Assembly: GCA_019261985.1 (NCBI GenBank)
Contig: JAFAQY010000075.1
Location: 1-64,000, forward strand
Length of the DNA: 64,000 nucleotides
Reading direction: 5' to 3'
DNA from: Bryobacterales bacterium
GTDB taxonomy: Bacteria > Acidobacteriota > Terriglobia > Bryobacterales > Bryobacteraceae
Shown: positions 34,322 through 41,699 of the stretch, one piece after another
Position numbering within the stretch: position 1 is the first letter of the stretch
How the letters are laid out: each line of letters begins with the position of its first letter
The notes under the pieces: generated by a model
Told to the model about the DNA's origin: nothing
The model's input: the letters and a program-made list of their open reading frames with translations, nothing else
Databases searched by the model: none
Position numbers and translations under genes: made by a program

Positions 34322-36235
34322 ATGCATCGCGTCGCCCTTTTTCTCTTAGCGCTTCCCCTGGCCGCCGACGATGGAACGTGGCTCTTCAACCAGTTCCCCG
34401 CCGAGACCGTGAAGCAGAAGTACAACTTCGGCGTCTCGCCTGGATTTCTCGATAATCTTCGCCTCGCTTCAGTTCGGGTTGCGGGCGGATCGGGGGCGTT
34501 CGTATCTCCGAACGGATTGCTGCTCACCAACCAACACCTGATTACCGGCTGCCTTTCCAAGCTCAGCGACAGCCAGCATGATTTCATCAAAGACGGTTTT
34601 TACGCCCCGACACGCGAAGGCGAGTTGGCGTGTCCGGGACTCGAAGCCAGCGTCCTCATCGCCATGGAAGACGTAACCAAGCAGGTGAAAGCAGCCGCGA
34701 AAGACAACACGCCCGCGGCGCAAGCGTTGCAACAACGCAACGCCGCCATCGCGCGAATCGAACAGGAATGCGCCTCAAAACTCCATGACCGCTGCTCCGT
34801 CGTGAAGCTGTTTTCGGGCGGCCGCTACGATCTGTATCAGTACAAAACCTACTCCGATCTGCGCCTCGTCTTCGCGCCGGAAAACGATTTGGCATTTTTC
34901 GGCCGCACCCGCGACAGCATTACCTATTTGCGATACGGCTTGGATATCGCCGTCTTGCGCGCTTACGAAAACGGCAAGCCGGCGGAAACAACTCATTTTT
35001 TGAAATGGAGCCGCGAAAGCGTGAAAGAGGACGATGTGGTCTTCTCCGCCGGAAATCCGGCGCCCACGCTGCGGTCGGCGACTTCCGCCCAGCTTACGTT
35101 TTATCGCGATACGCAGCTTCCTCTTACCGTTAGCCGTTTGCAGGCACGCATCAAAACACTCGGTGATTTCGCCGCTCAAAATCCCAAAAGCAGGGATGCG
35201 GTCGAGTCCGTTCTCAGCGGCGTTCTTGCAGGCTACAAAGCCAGCGCCGGACTGCTCATCGGCCTGCGAGACGACCGCCTGGTGGCGCGCAAAACGAACT
35301 TTGAGGGTAAGATTCGCCGCGCGGTGCTAGCCGATTCCAAACTCGGCGCGGATGCGAACAAAGTCTGGGACGATGTTTCCAACGCCTATAAGAACTGGAC
35401 TCCTTACGAAAAGCCGTATCAGATCATCGAGGACCAGCCCGCGCCGGGATCGGCGCTGTTCCGTGCCGCCCGCGAGATCGTTCGCGGAAGCGCGCCGGAT
35501 TCTTCGTATCCAGCAGCCGCAAACGAAGCCCTCGAAATTGCGCTTGTCGCCGAGTACCTCGAAGAACTCAAAAACCTCGGCGACAAGGAGGCTCCCGTCA
35601 AGACTATTCTGAACGGCAAGAGTCCCATGGAGGCAGCCGAAGCCGCGGTGAAGTCCACGGATGCCATGCTGCGCCTGGCGATGTTACTGGAGGAGCCCGC
35701 GCGCCGTTTGCACAAAAAGCACGACGACATTATCGGTTCTCTCGAAACCTCCGCCGCCGAAAAGATCGCACAATACCGGTTCAAATTGTTTGGGGCCTCG
35801 GACTACCCGGATGCAACCGGAACTCCTCGCGTGAAGTTCGGTGTTGTAAAGGGCTACATTGACAGGGCCGGCGTCGCCATGCCCGCCAAATCAAGCTTCG
35901 GTGGCTTGTATTACCGCAACGGGAACCAGGGTCCTTACCAGGTCCCCCAGCGCTGGGTTGACGCGAAGGGATCGCTAAATCTCAGCGAAGCGCTCGACTT
36001 CGTCAGCACCTGCGATATCGGCGGCGGCGATCCGGGCAGCCCGGCTGTGAACCGCGCCGGAGAGCTTGTCGGCATCACCTTCGACGGCAATCTCGAAAGC
36101 CTTCCCGATGTGTACCTCTACAGCGATGAACAGGCTCGCGCCGTGCATGTATCGGTGGATGGAATTTTTGAGGCGCTCAAGAAGGTTTACAAAGCCACCA
36201 CGCTGCTCGAAGAGCTAGGGGCTCGACCGCGGTAG
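34322..36235 (+). CDS. peptidase family S46 (DPP7/DPP11-like) protein with substituted catalytic serine
   Basis: A 637-residue secreted protein of S46 length and layout. The signal peptide is MHRVALFLLALPLAAD. The catalytic His is expected at His72 in LLTNQHLITG (family TNHHC) and the Asp at Asp208 in RYGLDIAVLRAY (family RHxxDFSxFRxY). The nucleophile block, normally GGNSGSPV, reads GGGDPGSPAVN: the position of the catalytic Ser is Pro571, although Ser573 remains two residues later. The surrounding TCDIGG and GELVGITFDGN are well conserved. Family enzymes release dipeptides from peptide N-termini in the periplasm. This copy may be inactive or use a shifted residue. A helical insert (about 290-480) is present as in DPP7. 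Confidence 0.85.
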   Translation: MHRVALFLLALPLAADDGTWLFNQFPAETVKQKYNFGVSPGFLDNLRLASVRVAGGSGAFVSPNGLLLTNQHLITGCLSKLSDSQHDFIKDGFYAPTREGELACPGLEASVLIAMEDVTKQVKAAAKDNTPAAQALQQRNAAIARIEQECASKLHDRCSVVKLFSGGRYDLYQYKTYSDLRLVFAPENDLAFFGRTRDSITYLRYGLDIAVLRAYENGKPAETTHFLKWSRESVKEDDVVFSAGNPAPTLRSATSAQLTFYRDTQLPLTVSRLQARIKTLGDFAAQNPKSRDAVESVLSGVLAGYKASAGLLIGLRDDRLVARKTNFEGKIRRAVLADSKLGADANKVWDDVSNAYKNWTPYEKPYQIIEDQPAPGSALFRAAREIVRGSAPDSSYPAAANEALEIALVAEYLEELKNLGDKEAPVKTILNGKSPMEAAEAAVKSTDAMLRLAMLLEEPARRLHKKHDDIIGSLETSAAEKIAQYRFKLFGASDYPDATGTPRVKFGVVKGYIDRAGVAMPAKSSFGGLYYRNGNQGPYQVPQRWVDAKGSLNLSEALDFVSTCDIGGGDPGSPAVNRAGELVGITFDGNLESLPDVYLYSDEQARAVHVSVDGIFEALKKVYKATTLLEELGARPR

Positions 36236-36271
36236 TAGCTGGTTCGGAGGAGACCCACTATCGAAACCGGT

Positions 36272-37082
36272 GTGAAGACCCAGCTGATATCGGTCGCCTG
36301 GGGCGTTACTGTGGCACTCGGGATCGCGCCACAGGTGATTGCGACGCGAGCGCCATCCCCACTCCAATGGACGCTGTTCGCCGCCCTGCTTTGTGCGGCG
36401 ATGATTCCCTTTCTCTGGAAGCCGGCGCGGCCGCTGCGGAGCTATGCCGGCGTGCTGATGTTGCTGACGTTGCTGGCTGCTTTTTTCTGGAATCCCGTGC
36501 CCGCGTGGATGTCACGGCAGGCATGGTTCCCCGATCCCTCCGGATACGCGGCCGCCTTTATCACGCAGGCGCCGAAGGTTGTCGCGGCATTCGTCATGAT
36601 GGCCGTACTGGCGTTACTTGGATACCGGCGTCAGGATTTCTTTTTGTCGAGCGGCGCACGCGGGAAGTTGTGGATTGCATTTGGTGTGGTCTCGGCCCTG
36701 GTCATGGGAGCTGCCATGCTCGCGTACTTGCAGCCAACGCCTGCCGAGGCCAAGGGCGCCGGCGGCCCGGTATTGTATCTTCCCTGCGTTAGTGTTGGCC
36801 GCGATGAACAGCTTCGCCGAGGAGATGCTGTATCGCGGAGTGCTATTCGCGCCGCTGTTGCGGCAGGTAACCGCAAATCAAGCGATCGCGATGACTGCTG
36901 TGCTCTTCGGAATCGGGCATTATCACGGAACGCCGTCGGGATTTCCGGGCATGGCGCTGACGTTCGTCGTCGGCTGGATCTTCGGCCTGGCCATGGTGGA
37001 AACACGAAGTATTCTGCTACCGTGGTTCCTGCATTTTGTTCCGGACGCGGTGATCTATGTCACCAGCGCTTTCCAAAACTGA
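36272..37082 (+). pseudogene. CPBP-family intramembrane metalloprotease gene interrupted by a frameshift
   Basis: A GTG-started frame encodes about 170 residues with five or so membrane helices, then changes frame at about 36770-36800 (just after GGPVLYLP). The second frame continues with LVLAAMNSFAEEMLYRG, the EExxxR motif of CPBP (CAAX protease/bacteriocin-processing) proteins, then FGIGHYHGTP and a last helix ending YVTSAFQN. Joined, the product would be about 270 residues, normal for the family. Either the gene is inactivated or one base is wrong in the sequence. CPBP proteins cleave membrane substrates or protect against peptides. Confidence 0.8.
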
Positions 37083-37089
37083 ACAACTT

Positions 37090-37132
37090 AGCCGGCCGGG
37101 GGGCCGGCTGCGGACCTGGGGGTCCGCCCCAC
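37090..37132. repeat. double-hairpin repeat unit (GTGGRGC family), inverted
   Basis: On the reverse strand it reads GTGGGGC, then a hairpin GCGGACC-CCCA-GGTCCGC, then GCCGGC-CCCC-GGCCGGC. Same architecture as the other units, but the arms are entirely different and very GC-rich. Confidence 0.7.
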
Positions 37133-37161
37133 TGTCGATGGCACTCGCGTAAGATGCATTT

Positions 37162-37572
37162 ATGCAAATCAACCCGCATTTGAATTTCAACGGAGACTGC
37201 GAGGCGGCCTTCAAGTTATACGAGAAGGCGCTCGGCGGTAAAACGAGTTTCATGATGACCTATGGCGAGTCCCCCGCCGCGGAACACATGCCGCTCGGTT
37301 TCGGAAAAAAAATCATGCACGCTACGTTTACAACCGGCGATCAAACGTTCTACGGCGCGGATGCGCCTCCGGACCGCTATCACAAGCCGGCGGGCTTCGC
37401 TGTATCTATCGATCTGAAGGACCCGGCTGAAGCGGATCGCATTTTCGCCGCTCTCTCCGATGGCGGCACGGTGCAAATGCCGATTCAGGAGACGTTCTGG
37501 GCGTCGCGCTTCGGCATGCTGGTGGATCAGTTTGGGATTCCGTGGATGGTTAATTGCGGGAAGCCAGAATGA
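37162..37572 (+). CDS. VOC superfamily (PhnB/glyoxalase-like) protein
   Basis: A 136-residue protein of the PhnB-type VOC fold. It opens with MQINPHLNFNGDCEAAFKLY, has a typical HMPLGFGKKIMHATF central strand and ends in the pattern TFWASRFGMLVDQFGIPWMV. Members are metal-dependent or metal-free small dimeric proteins; many have no known substrate. Its stop overlaps the start of the DinB gene (ATGA), so the two are co-translated. Confidence 0.88.
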   Translation: MQINPHLNFNGDCEAAFKLYEKALGGKTSFMMTYGESPAAEHMPLGFGKKIMHATFTTGDQTFYGADAPPDRYHKPAGFAVSIDLKDPAEADRIFAALSDGGTVQMPIQETFWASRFGMLVDQFGIPWMVNCGKPE

Positions 37573-38081
37573 AAGCGATCACACTGGACGAGTTTTTCGA
37601 ATACACGGACTGGCAGCGCCGCAAATGGAGTGACTGGTTTCGCCAGCACGGCGACGGGCCTCTAGACATCAGTGCCGGCCCGAACGGCGATGGCCGGTTT
37701 ACATCGGTCGGCGATCTTGTGAAGCACATCTTTTCCGCGGAAAAGCGGTATGTGGAAAGGCTGACGGGCTGTGCGCTGACGGACTCCGCCTCCATTTCCA
37801 GCGTGAATGCCGAAAGCTTGTTCGCGTTTGGAGACCAGAGCCGGAAGGAACTCAGACAGTTTATCGAGGGAATGCCTGAACAGGATTGGGAGTCGCCACT
37901 GGAACTCAAAATTCTGAATCATGTGGTGAAAGCCAGCCCCCGCAAAATCGTGATGCACGTCCTGATGCACGAGGTCCGACATTGGGCCCAGATCCATACC
38001 ATCCTGCGCCTGAATGGCTTCACAGGCGAGTTTCACGATTTTCTTTTTAGCCCCGTAATGGGAGCGGCAGGAAGCTCCTGA
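37569..38081 (+). CDS. DinB-family protein
   Basis: A 170-residue four-helix-bundle protein of the DinB/YfiT class, starting with [19 protein letters not shown]. The three metal ligands of the fold are probably His in [15 protein letters not shown] and the two His in [16 protein letters not shown]. Family members include thiol transferases and proteins of unknown use. It is second in an apparent operon VOC-DinB-gentisate dioxygenase-decarboxylase. The ATG overlaps the preceding TGA. Confidence 0.85.
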   Translation: MKAITLDEFFEYTDWQRRKWSDWFRQHGDGPLDISAGPNGDGRFTSVGDLVKHIFSAEKRYVERLTGCALTDSASISSVNAESLFAFGDQSRKELRQFIEGMPEQDWESPLELKILNHVVKASPRKIVMHVLMHEVRHWAQIHTILRLNGFTGEFHDFLFSPVMGAAGSS

Positions 38082-38092
38082 GGAATCCTCGT

Positions 38093-39142
38093 ATGGAAGC
38101 AGCTACGCTCTATCCGAAACCGGAGTCTTCGCCCGAGCGCGAAGGTTTCTATCGCCGCCTGCGCCAGCTCAGCGCGGCCCCGGTGTGGGAATCGTTGGGC
38201 GATCTTATCCCGACGCAGCCGCGTCCCGCCTGCGTTCCCGCGCTGTGGCGTTATGCCGAGTTGCGTCCGATGCTTATGGAGGCGGGAAGACTGATTAGCG
38301 CGCGTGAAGCCGCTCGCCGCGTGCTGATTTTGGAGAATCCCGGAATGCCGGGAGCGGCGAGGATTACCGGAAGCCTCTACGCCGGGTTGCAATTAGTTCT
38401 CCCAGGCGAGGATACTCCGACTCACCGCCACACCGCTTCGGCTTTGCGCTTCGTGATCGAAAGCAACGGCGGCTATACCGCCGTCGACGGCGAGCGCGCA
38501 ACCATGCGGCCCGGCGACTTCATCCTGACGCCCTCCTGGACCTTTCACGATCACGGCAACCCAGGCAGTGAACCTGTGGTGTGGCTGGACGGACTTGATC
38601 TCCCCATCGTGAACATGTTCGATACAGGCTTCGCGGAGCACTATCCCGAAGAGACGCAACCGGTGACTCGCCGCGAAGGCGATTCGCTGCTGCGCTACGG
38701 GTCAAATATGTTCCCGGTCGAGTACAACCGCGACGGAATGGCAGCTCCGATTTTCACGTATCCTTACTCGCGCAGCCGCGAGACGTTGCAGCAGCTATAC
38801 AAGAACGGCCCCCTCGACCCCCGGCGTGGCGTCAAGATGCAGTACATCAATCCGGTGACGGGCGGCTCGCCGATGCCGGCGATCGCCGCCTTCTTGCAAC
38901 TGCTGCCGGCGGGATTCAACGGCCAGCCGTATCGCTCGACCGATGCAACCATCTTCTGCGCCGCTGAAGGCAGCGGCACAAGCCGCATTGGTGGCGAGAC
39001 GTTCGAATGGCGGCGACACGATATTTTCGTAGTGCCTTCGTGGCGCCACGTCTCGCACTCGGTCGAGCAGGATGCAGTGCTCTTCAGTTTCTCCGACCGG
39101 CCCGCGCAGAAAGCGCTCGGGCTGTGGAGAGAAGAAGCGTAA
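38093..39142 (+). CDS. gentisate 1,2-dioxygenase-like bicupin
   Basis: A 349-residue double-cupin protein of gentisate dioxygenase length. The N-terminal cupin has [20 protein letters not shown], in which the two His and the Glu or Gln further on would bind iron(II), and the strands [17 protein letters not shown]. The second cupin near the C-terminus ([19 protein letters not shown]) lacks metal ligands as in the family. The enzyme opens the ring of gentisate (2,5-dihydroxybenzoate) to maleylpyruvate. It lies 11 bp after the DinB gene and overlaps the next gene TAATG. Substrate could also be salicylate or a related acid. Confidence 0.85.
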   Translation: MEAATLYPKPESSPEREGFYRRLRQLSAAPVWESLGDLIPTQPRPACVPALWRYAELRPMLMEAGRLISAREAARRVLILENPGMPGAARITGSLYAGLQLVLPGEDTPTHRHTASALRFVIESNGGYTAVDGERATMRPGDFILTPSWTFHDHGNPGSEPVVWLDGLDLPIVNMFDTGFAEHYPEETQPVTRREGDSLLRYGSNMFPVEYNRDGMAAPIFTYPYSRSRETLQQLYKNGPLDPRRGVKMQYINPVTGGSPMPAIAAFLQLLPAGFNGQPYRSTDATIFCAAEGSGTSRIGGETFEWRRHDIFVVPSWRHVSHSVEQDAVLFSFSDRPAQKALGLWREEA

Positions 39143-40134
39143 TGTCGAAGCTGCGGCTTACCTTGGCATGCTGGAATTACGACCGTACGCGCGCGCTGCT
39201 CGAAGGACGCATTCCTATCGACGGCATCGATCTCAACTACCTCAATCTGCCGGTCGAGGAGACCTTCTTTCGCATGCTACGGCATCGCGAATTCGATGCC
39301 GCGGAGATGTCCCTTTCCTCATACACGCTCTCGTTGTTCCGCGACAACCCTCCCTTTGTTGCGATTCCGGTTTTCCCCTCGCGCTTCTTCCGCCATTCGT
39401 GCCTTTACATCAACGCGAACGGCGGTATTTGCGAACCGAAGGACCTGATAGGCAAGCGCATCGGCAACCCGGAATATCAGATGACGGCGCCCGTCTGGAT
39501 CCGCGGCATCATGAGCGACGAGTACGCCGTTCCGGTCGCGAGCGCCACTTACTTGAGCGGCGGCGAAGAGGAGCCGGGGCGGCCGGAGAAACTCGCGCTT
39601 AACCTCCCGCCCGAAATTCGCACCGCGAGCATCCCTCCGAACAAAACGCTTTCGCAGATGATAGAGACCGGCGAGATCGATGCGCTGTACACGGCTCGCG
39701 CGCCGTCGACCTTTCGCGGCGGCTCGGGACCGGTGCGCCGCTTGTTCCAGGACTATCAATCGATCGAGCGAGCTTATTTCGAGAAGACGAAAATTTTCCC
39801 GATCATGCACACGGTCGTGATCCGGCGCGATGTTTACGAAAAAAATCCCTGGGCGGCACAGTCTTTATATAAGGCATTCGCCGCCGCGAAGAAGGAAGCC
39901 TGGGCCGATCTTCACGAAATGGCCGCGTTGAAAACGATGCTCCCGTGGCTGGTACAGCACGTCGAGGACACTGAGGAGATCATGGGCCGAGACTTCTGGC
40001 CGTACGGCCTGGAGCCGAACGAACATGTCCTGAGCACGTTCCTGCGCTACTCCTTCGAGCAGGGCTTATCGAAGCGCCAGTTGACCCCGCGCGAGCTCTT
40101 TGCGCCGGAGTCGCTGGAATCGTTCAAGATTTGA
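39142..40134 (+). CDS. 4,5-dihydroxyphthalate decarboxylase-like protein
   Basis: A 330-residue protein starting with [20 protein letters not shown] at the ATG overlapping the previous stop. The pattern RIPIDGIDLNYLNLPVEETF, FFRMLRHREFDAAEMSLSSY and PSRFFRHSCLYIN is that of 4,5-dihydroxyphthalate decarboxylase and related periplasmic-binding-protein-fold enzymes; WPYGLEPNEHVLSTFLRYSF near the end is also typical. In phthalate degradation it removes CO2 from 4,5-dihydroxyphthalate to give protocatechuate. Next to gentisate dioxygenase it points to an aromatic-acid pathway. Some homologues are only substrate-binding proteins, so activity is not certain. Confidence 0.85.
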   Translation: MSKLRLTLACWNYDRTRALLEGRIPIDGIDLNYLNLPVEETFFRMLRHREFDAAEMSLSSYTLSLFRDNPPFVAIPVFPSRFFRHSCLYINANGGICEPKDLIGKRIGNPEYQMTAPVWIRGIMSDEYAVPVASATYLSGGEEEPGRPEKLALNLPPEIRTASIPPNKTLSQMIETGEIDALYTARAPSTFRGGSGPVRRLFQDYQSIERAYFEKTKIFPIMHTVVIRRDVYEKNPWAAQSLYKAFAAAKKEAWADLHEMAALKTMLPWLVQHVEDTEEIMGRDFWPYGLEPNEHVLSTFLRYSFEQGLSKRQLTPRELFAPESLESFKI

Positions 40135-40196
40135 TCCGCGTGAACTCCAAGGAGAATATCGGCGAAGAAAAACCACTCTCTTGGAGGTAATGAAAA

Positions 40197-40484
40197 TCAG
40201 AGACATGATCGAGCTGATTGAGAGGAATGGATGGCGTTTGGCGCGCACGCGGGGAGCCACAGGCAATACCACCATCCCAAGCGGTCGGGTACGGTAACGA
40301 TCGCCGGCAGATCCCCGCCCGCTTCGACCAGGCCGGCAGTGTGCACCCGGTTCCTGCCATTGAACCCGGCCACGGCGTGCAGCGCGCTCGCGCCAGCCAC
40401 GTTCTCGCGCCGCAGCATTTGCAGAATCTGATTCCACTTGTCGGATTCGTTCAGATACACCGTGACTTGGACGGCGGTCTTCAT
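40197..40484 (-). CDS. DUF190 family protein, C-terminus aberrant
   Basis: The reverse frame starting at MKTAVQVTVYLNESDKWN follows the DUF190 pattern: LQMLRRENVAGASALHAVAG, FNGRNRVHTAGLVEAGGDLP and AIVTV. After that the frame drifts into Trp/Cys-rich sequence, while a family-like tail (HPFLSISSIMSLIFITSKRV) appears in another frame. A frameshift near 40290 is therefore likely, caused by mutation or sequencing error. DUF190 genes commonly sit beside crcB and are thought to take part in fluoride handling, with no defined biochemistry. It starts 11 bp after the crcB stop and so is in the same fluoride-controlled transcript. Confidence 0.65.
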   Translation of the reverse strand: MKTAVQVTVYLNESDKWNQILQMLRRENVAGASALHAVAGFNGRNRVHTAGLVEAGGDLPAIVTVPDRLGWWYCLWLPACAPNAIHSSQSARSCL

Positions 40485-40495
40485 GGGCGAATCCA

Positions 40496-40870
40496 CTATA
40501 ACGCGCGCGCCAATATCGCGCCCAGCACGACCGCAATGAAGCAGGCGATATTGGTGCCGAGGATGTTCATAGCCGATACCCAAAACTCGCCTCTTTCGAA
40601 AAGCGCGAACGTCTCGTAGGCATAAGTGGAATAGGTGGAATAGGTACCGCAGAAGCCGATGGCGAAGAATATGCGCCAGCGCGGGTCGGCCAGGACGCGC
40701 TCACTGGTCCAGATGAGAAAGAATCCGAGCATGAAGCTGGCGGTGATGTTGATGATAAGCGTGCCTAGCGGGAAATACGTGCTAACCAGCCGAGTCGCGT
40801 ACTGCGCGACGAAGTAGCGGAGATTCACGCCGATAATGGCGCCGATTGAGAGGAGGAGGACTGTTTGCAA
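40496..40870 (-). CDS. crcB: fluoride channel CrcB/Fluc
   Basis: A 124-residue protein with four membrane helices and the CrcB/Fluc hallmarks: GAIIGVNLRYFVAQY (with the Asn-Leu-Arg of helix 1), TLIINITASFMLGF (the Asn that lines the pore) and the break region FCGTYSTYSTYAYETF, where the usual GGFTTFSTF reads GTYSTYSTY. Two copies form a dimeric fluoride exporter. The start is a TTG, preceded at the correct distance by GGAG (40877-40880). The gene is led by a clear fluoride riboswitch at 40892-40945, which settles its role. The DUF190 gene follows in the same transcript. Confidence 0.95.
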   Translation of the reverse strand: MQTVLLLSIGAIIGVNLRYFVAQYATRLVSTYFPLGTLIINITASFMLGFFLIWTSERVLADPRWRIFFAIGFCGTYSTYSTYAYETFALFERGEFWVSAMNILGTNIACFIAVVLGAILARAL

Positions 40871-40891
40871 TGTTGACTCCGACCTTGGAGG

Positions 40892-40945
40892 ATGTAGGAG
40901 TCATCAGCCCTCGCAGGCGGTTAAGGCGAACTCCATCGCCTAAAT
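40892..40945 (-). promoter_or_regulatory. fluoride riboswitch (crcB motif RNA)
   Basis: Reading the reverse strand, the conserved crcB motif is complete: GGCGATGGAGTTCGCC forms the first hairpin with loop TGGAGT, then AACCGCC and GGGC follow, and finally TGATGACTCCTAC. Loop bases GGAGT (40930-40934) pair with ACTCC (about 40897-40901) to make the family pseudoknot. Between aptamer and TTG start, a second GGAGTC (40875-40880) serves as ribosome binding site and is the perfect complement of GACTCC (40897-40902). Without fluoride GACTCC can mask the binding site; with fluoride it is locked in the pseudoknot and translation is allowed. Confidence 0.95.
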
Positions 40946-41007
40946 TCCAATTTATCGCGTTCCCGTTAGGCCGGGCAAGTTGCGTGCCGAAATTGCGGCA
41001 GCGAAGC

Positions 41008-41403
41008 TCAATGGGCTATGATTTCAAATCCCGGCGCGCGGAAATGGCGGTCAAACGTGAAGGCCCTGCGGATGCCCATACGTTTCATAATCGCGAAGCT
41101 AACGCAATCGACGGCGTTTGCCCCGGATCTTCCGTATTCGCCGAAAAGATCCCATGCCTCGGCCTGTAAAACCGGATCTGGATACAAGATTTGTACCTCT
41201 TCAGTTCGCCTGATTTGATCCAGGAATTCTAGCGCGGCGGAGAAGTATCCTCGCGACTGTAACAGCGAAACTGTCTCGTTCACGACGAGAGAGGAAGTAA
41301 AGAAATTCATGCCCGGCCGAACTGCTTTAAGCGCAGCCGCGCGCCATTGATCTCTGGGCATCAGTCGCGCGATGTAGTACCCGGTATCGACAAACACTCT
41401 CAT
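41008..41403 (-). CDS. PIN-domain toxin (VapC-like)
   Basis: A 131-residue PIN-domain ribonuclease. The acidic catalytic residues are visible: Asp in MRVFVDTGYYIA (residue 6), Glu in LVVNETVSLL (about 43), Asp in ANAVDCVSFAIM (about 100) and Asp in AFTFDRHF (about 118). In VapC proteins these bind the metal ion that cuts tRNA or rRNA. The start overlaps the antitoxin stop by 4 bases, the normal vapBC order with antitoxin first. The pair lies immediately downstream of the CRISPR type III operon on the same strand. Confidence 0.87.
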   Translation of the reverse strand: MRVFVDTGYYIARLMPRDQWRAAALKAVRPGMNFFTSSLVVNETVSLLQSRGYFSAALEFLDQIRRTEEVQILYPDPVLQAEAWDLFGEYGRSGANAVDCVSFAIMKRMGIRRAFTFDRHFRAPGFEIIAH

Positions 41404-41627
41404 CCGTATAGGTATTCGTCGACGTGCGCAGCCAAATCAGTCTCATCCGACCGCACCAGGCAGTCTATCGCCTCAAAGGGATCGCGCTTGCTCGGCCGCG
41501 GGCTCTTCAAGCGGTCCTCCATGGTTTGCCGGATCAATTCCGCCGTAGAAACATGTAGGCGATCGGATTCCCGTTTTAGCCGGACCATAAGCGGTTCGGG
41601 AAGCGTGATCTGAAATTTGGTACTCAC
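41400..41627 (-). CDS. ribbon-helix-helix antitoxin (VapB/CopG-like)
   Basis: A 75-residue protein with an N-terminal ribbon-helix-helix domain: the strand MSTKFQITLPEPLMVRLKRE is followed by the helix-turn-helix region VSTAELIRQTMEDRL. The acidic C-terminal tail (SDETDLAAHVDEYL) would wrap the toxin. It starts with GTG and has no clear ribosome binding site; a TATACT box lies 8 bases upstream, so the mRNA may be leaderless. Directly upstream sits an inverted repeat that is probably its own operator. Confidence 0.82.
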   Translation of the reverse strand: MSTKFQITLPEPLMVRLKRESDRLHVSTAELIRQTMEDRLKSPRPSKRDPFEAIDCLVRSDETDLAAHVDEYLYG

Positions 41628-41659
41628 ATGATAAGTATACGTCTAGGCGTATCATCATG
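41628..41659. promoter_or_regulatory. inverted repeat and promoter of the toxin-antitoxin operon
   Basis: CATGATAAGTATAC on the left and GTATCATCATG on the right face each other around GTCTAGGC, with an inner near-palindrome ATACGTCTAGGCGTAT. On the reverse strand a TATACT -10-like box falls inside it. Such repeats are bound by RHH antitoxins for autorepression; this use is inferred from family habit. Confidence 0.6.
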
Positions 41660-41699
41660 CTCGCCCAGGCGCGGACAACGACATTTGCTCTTGGCGTCC

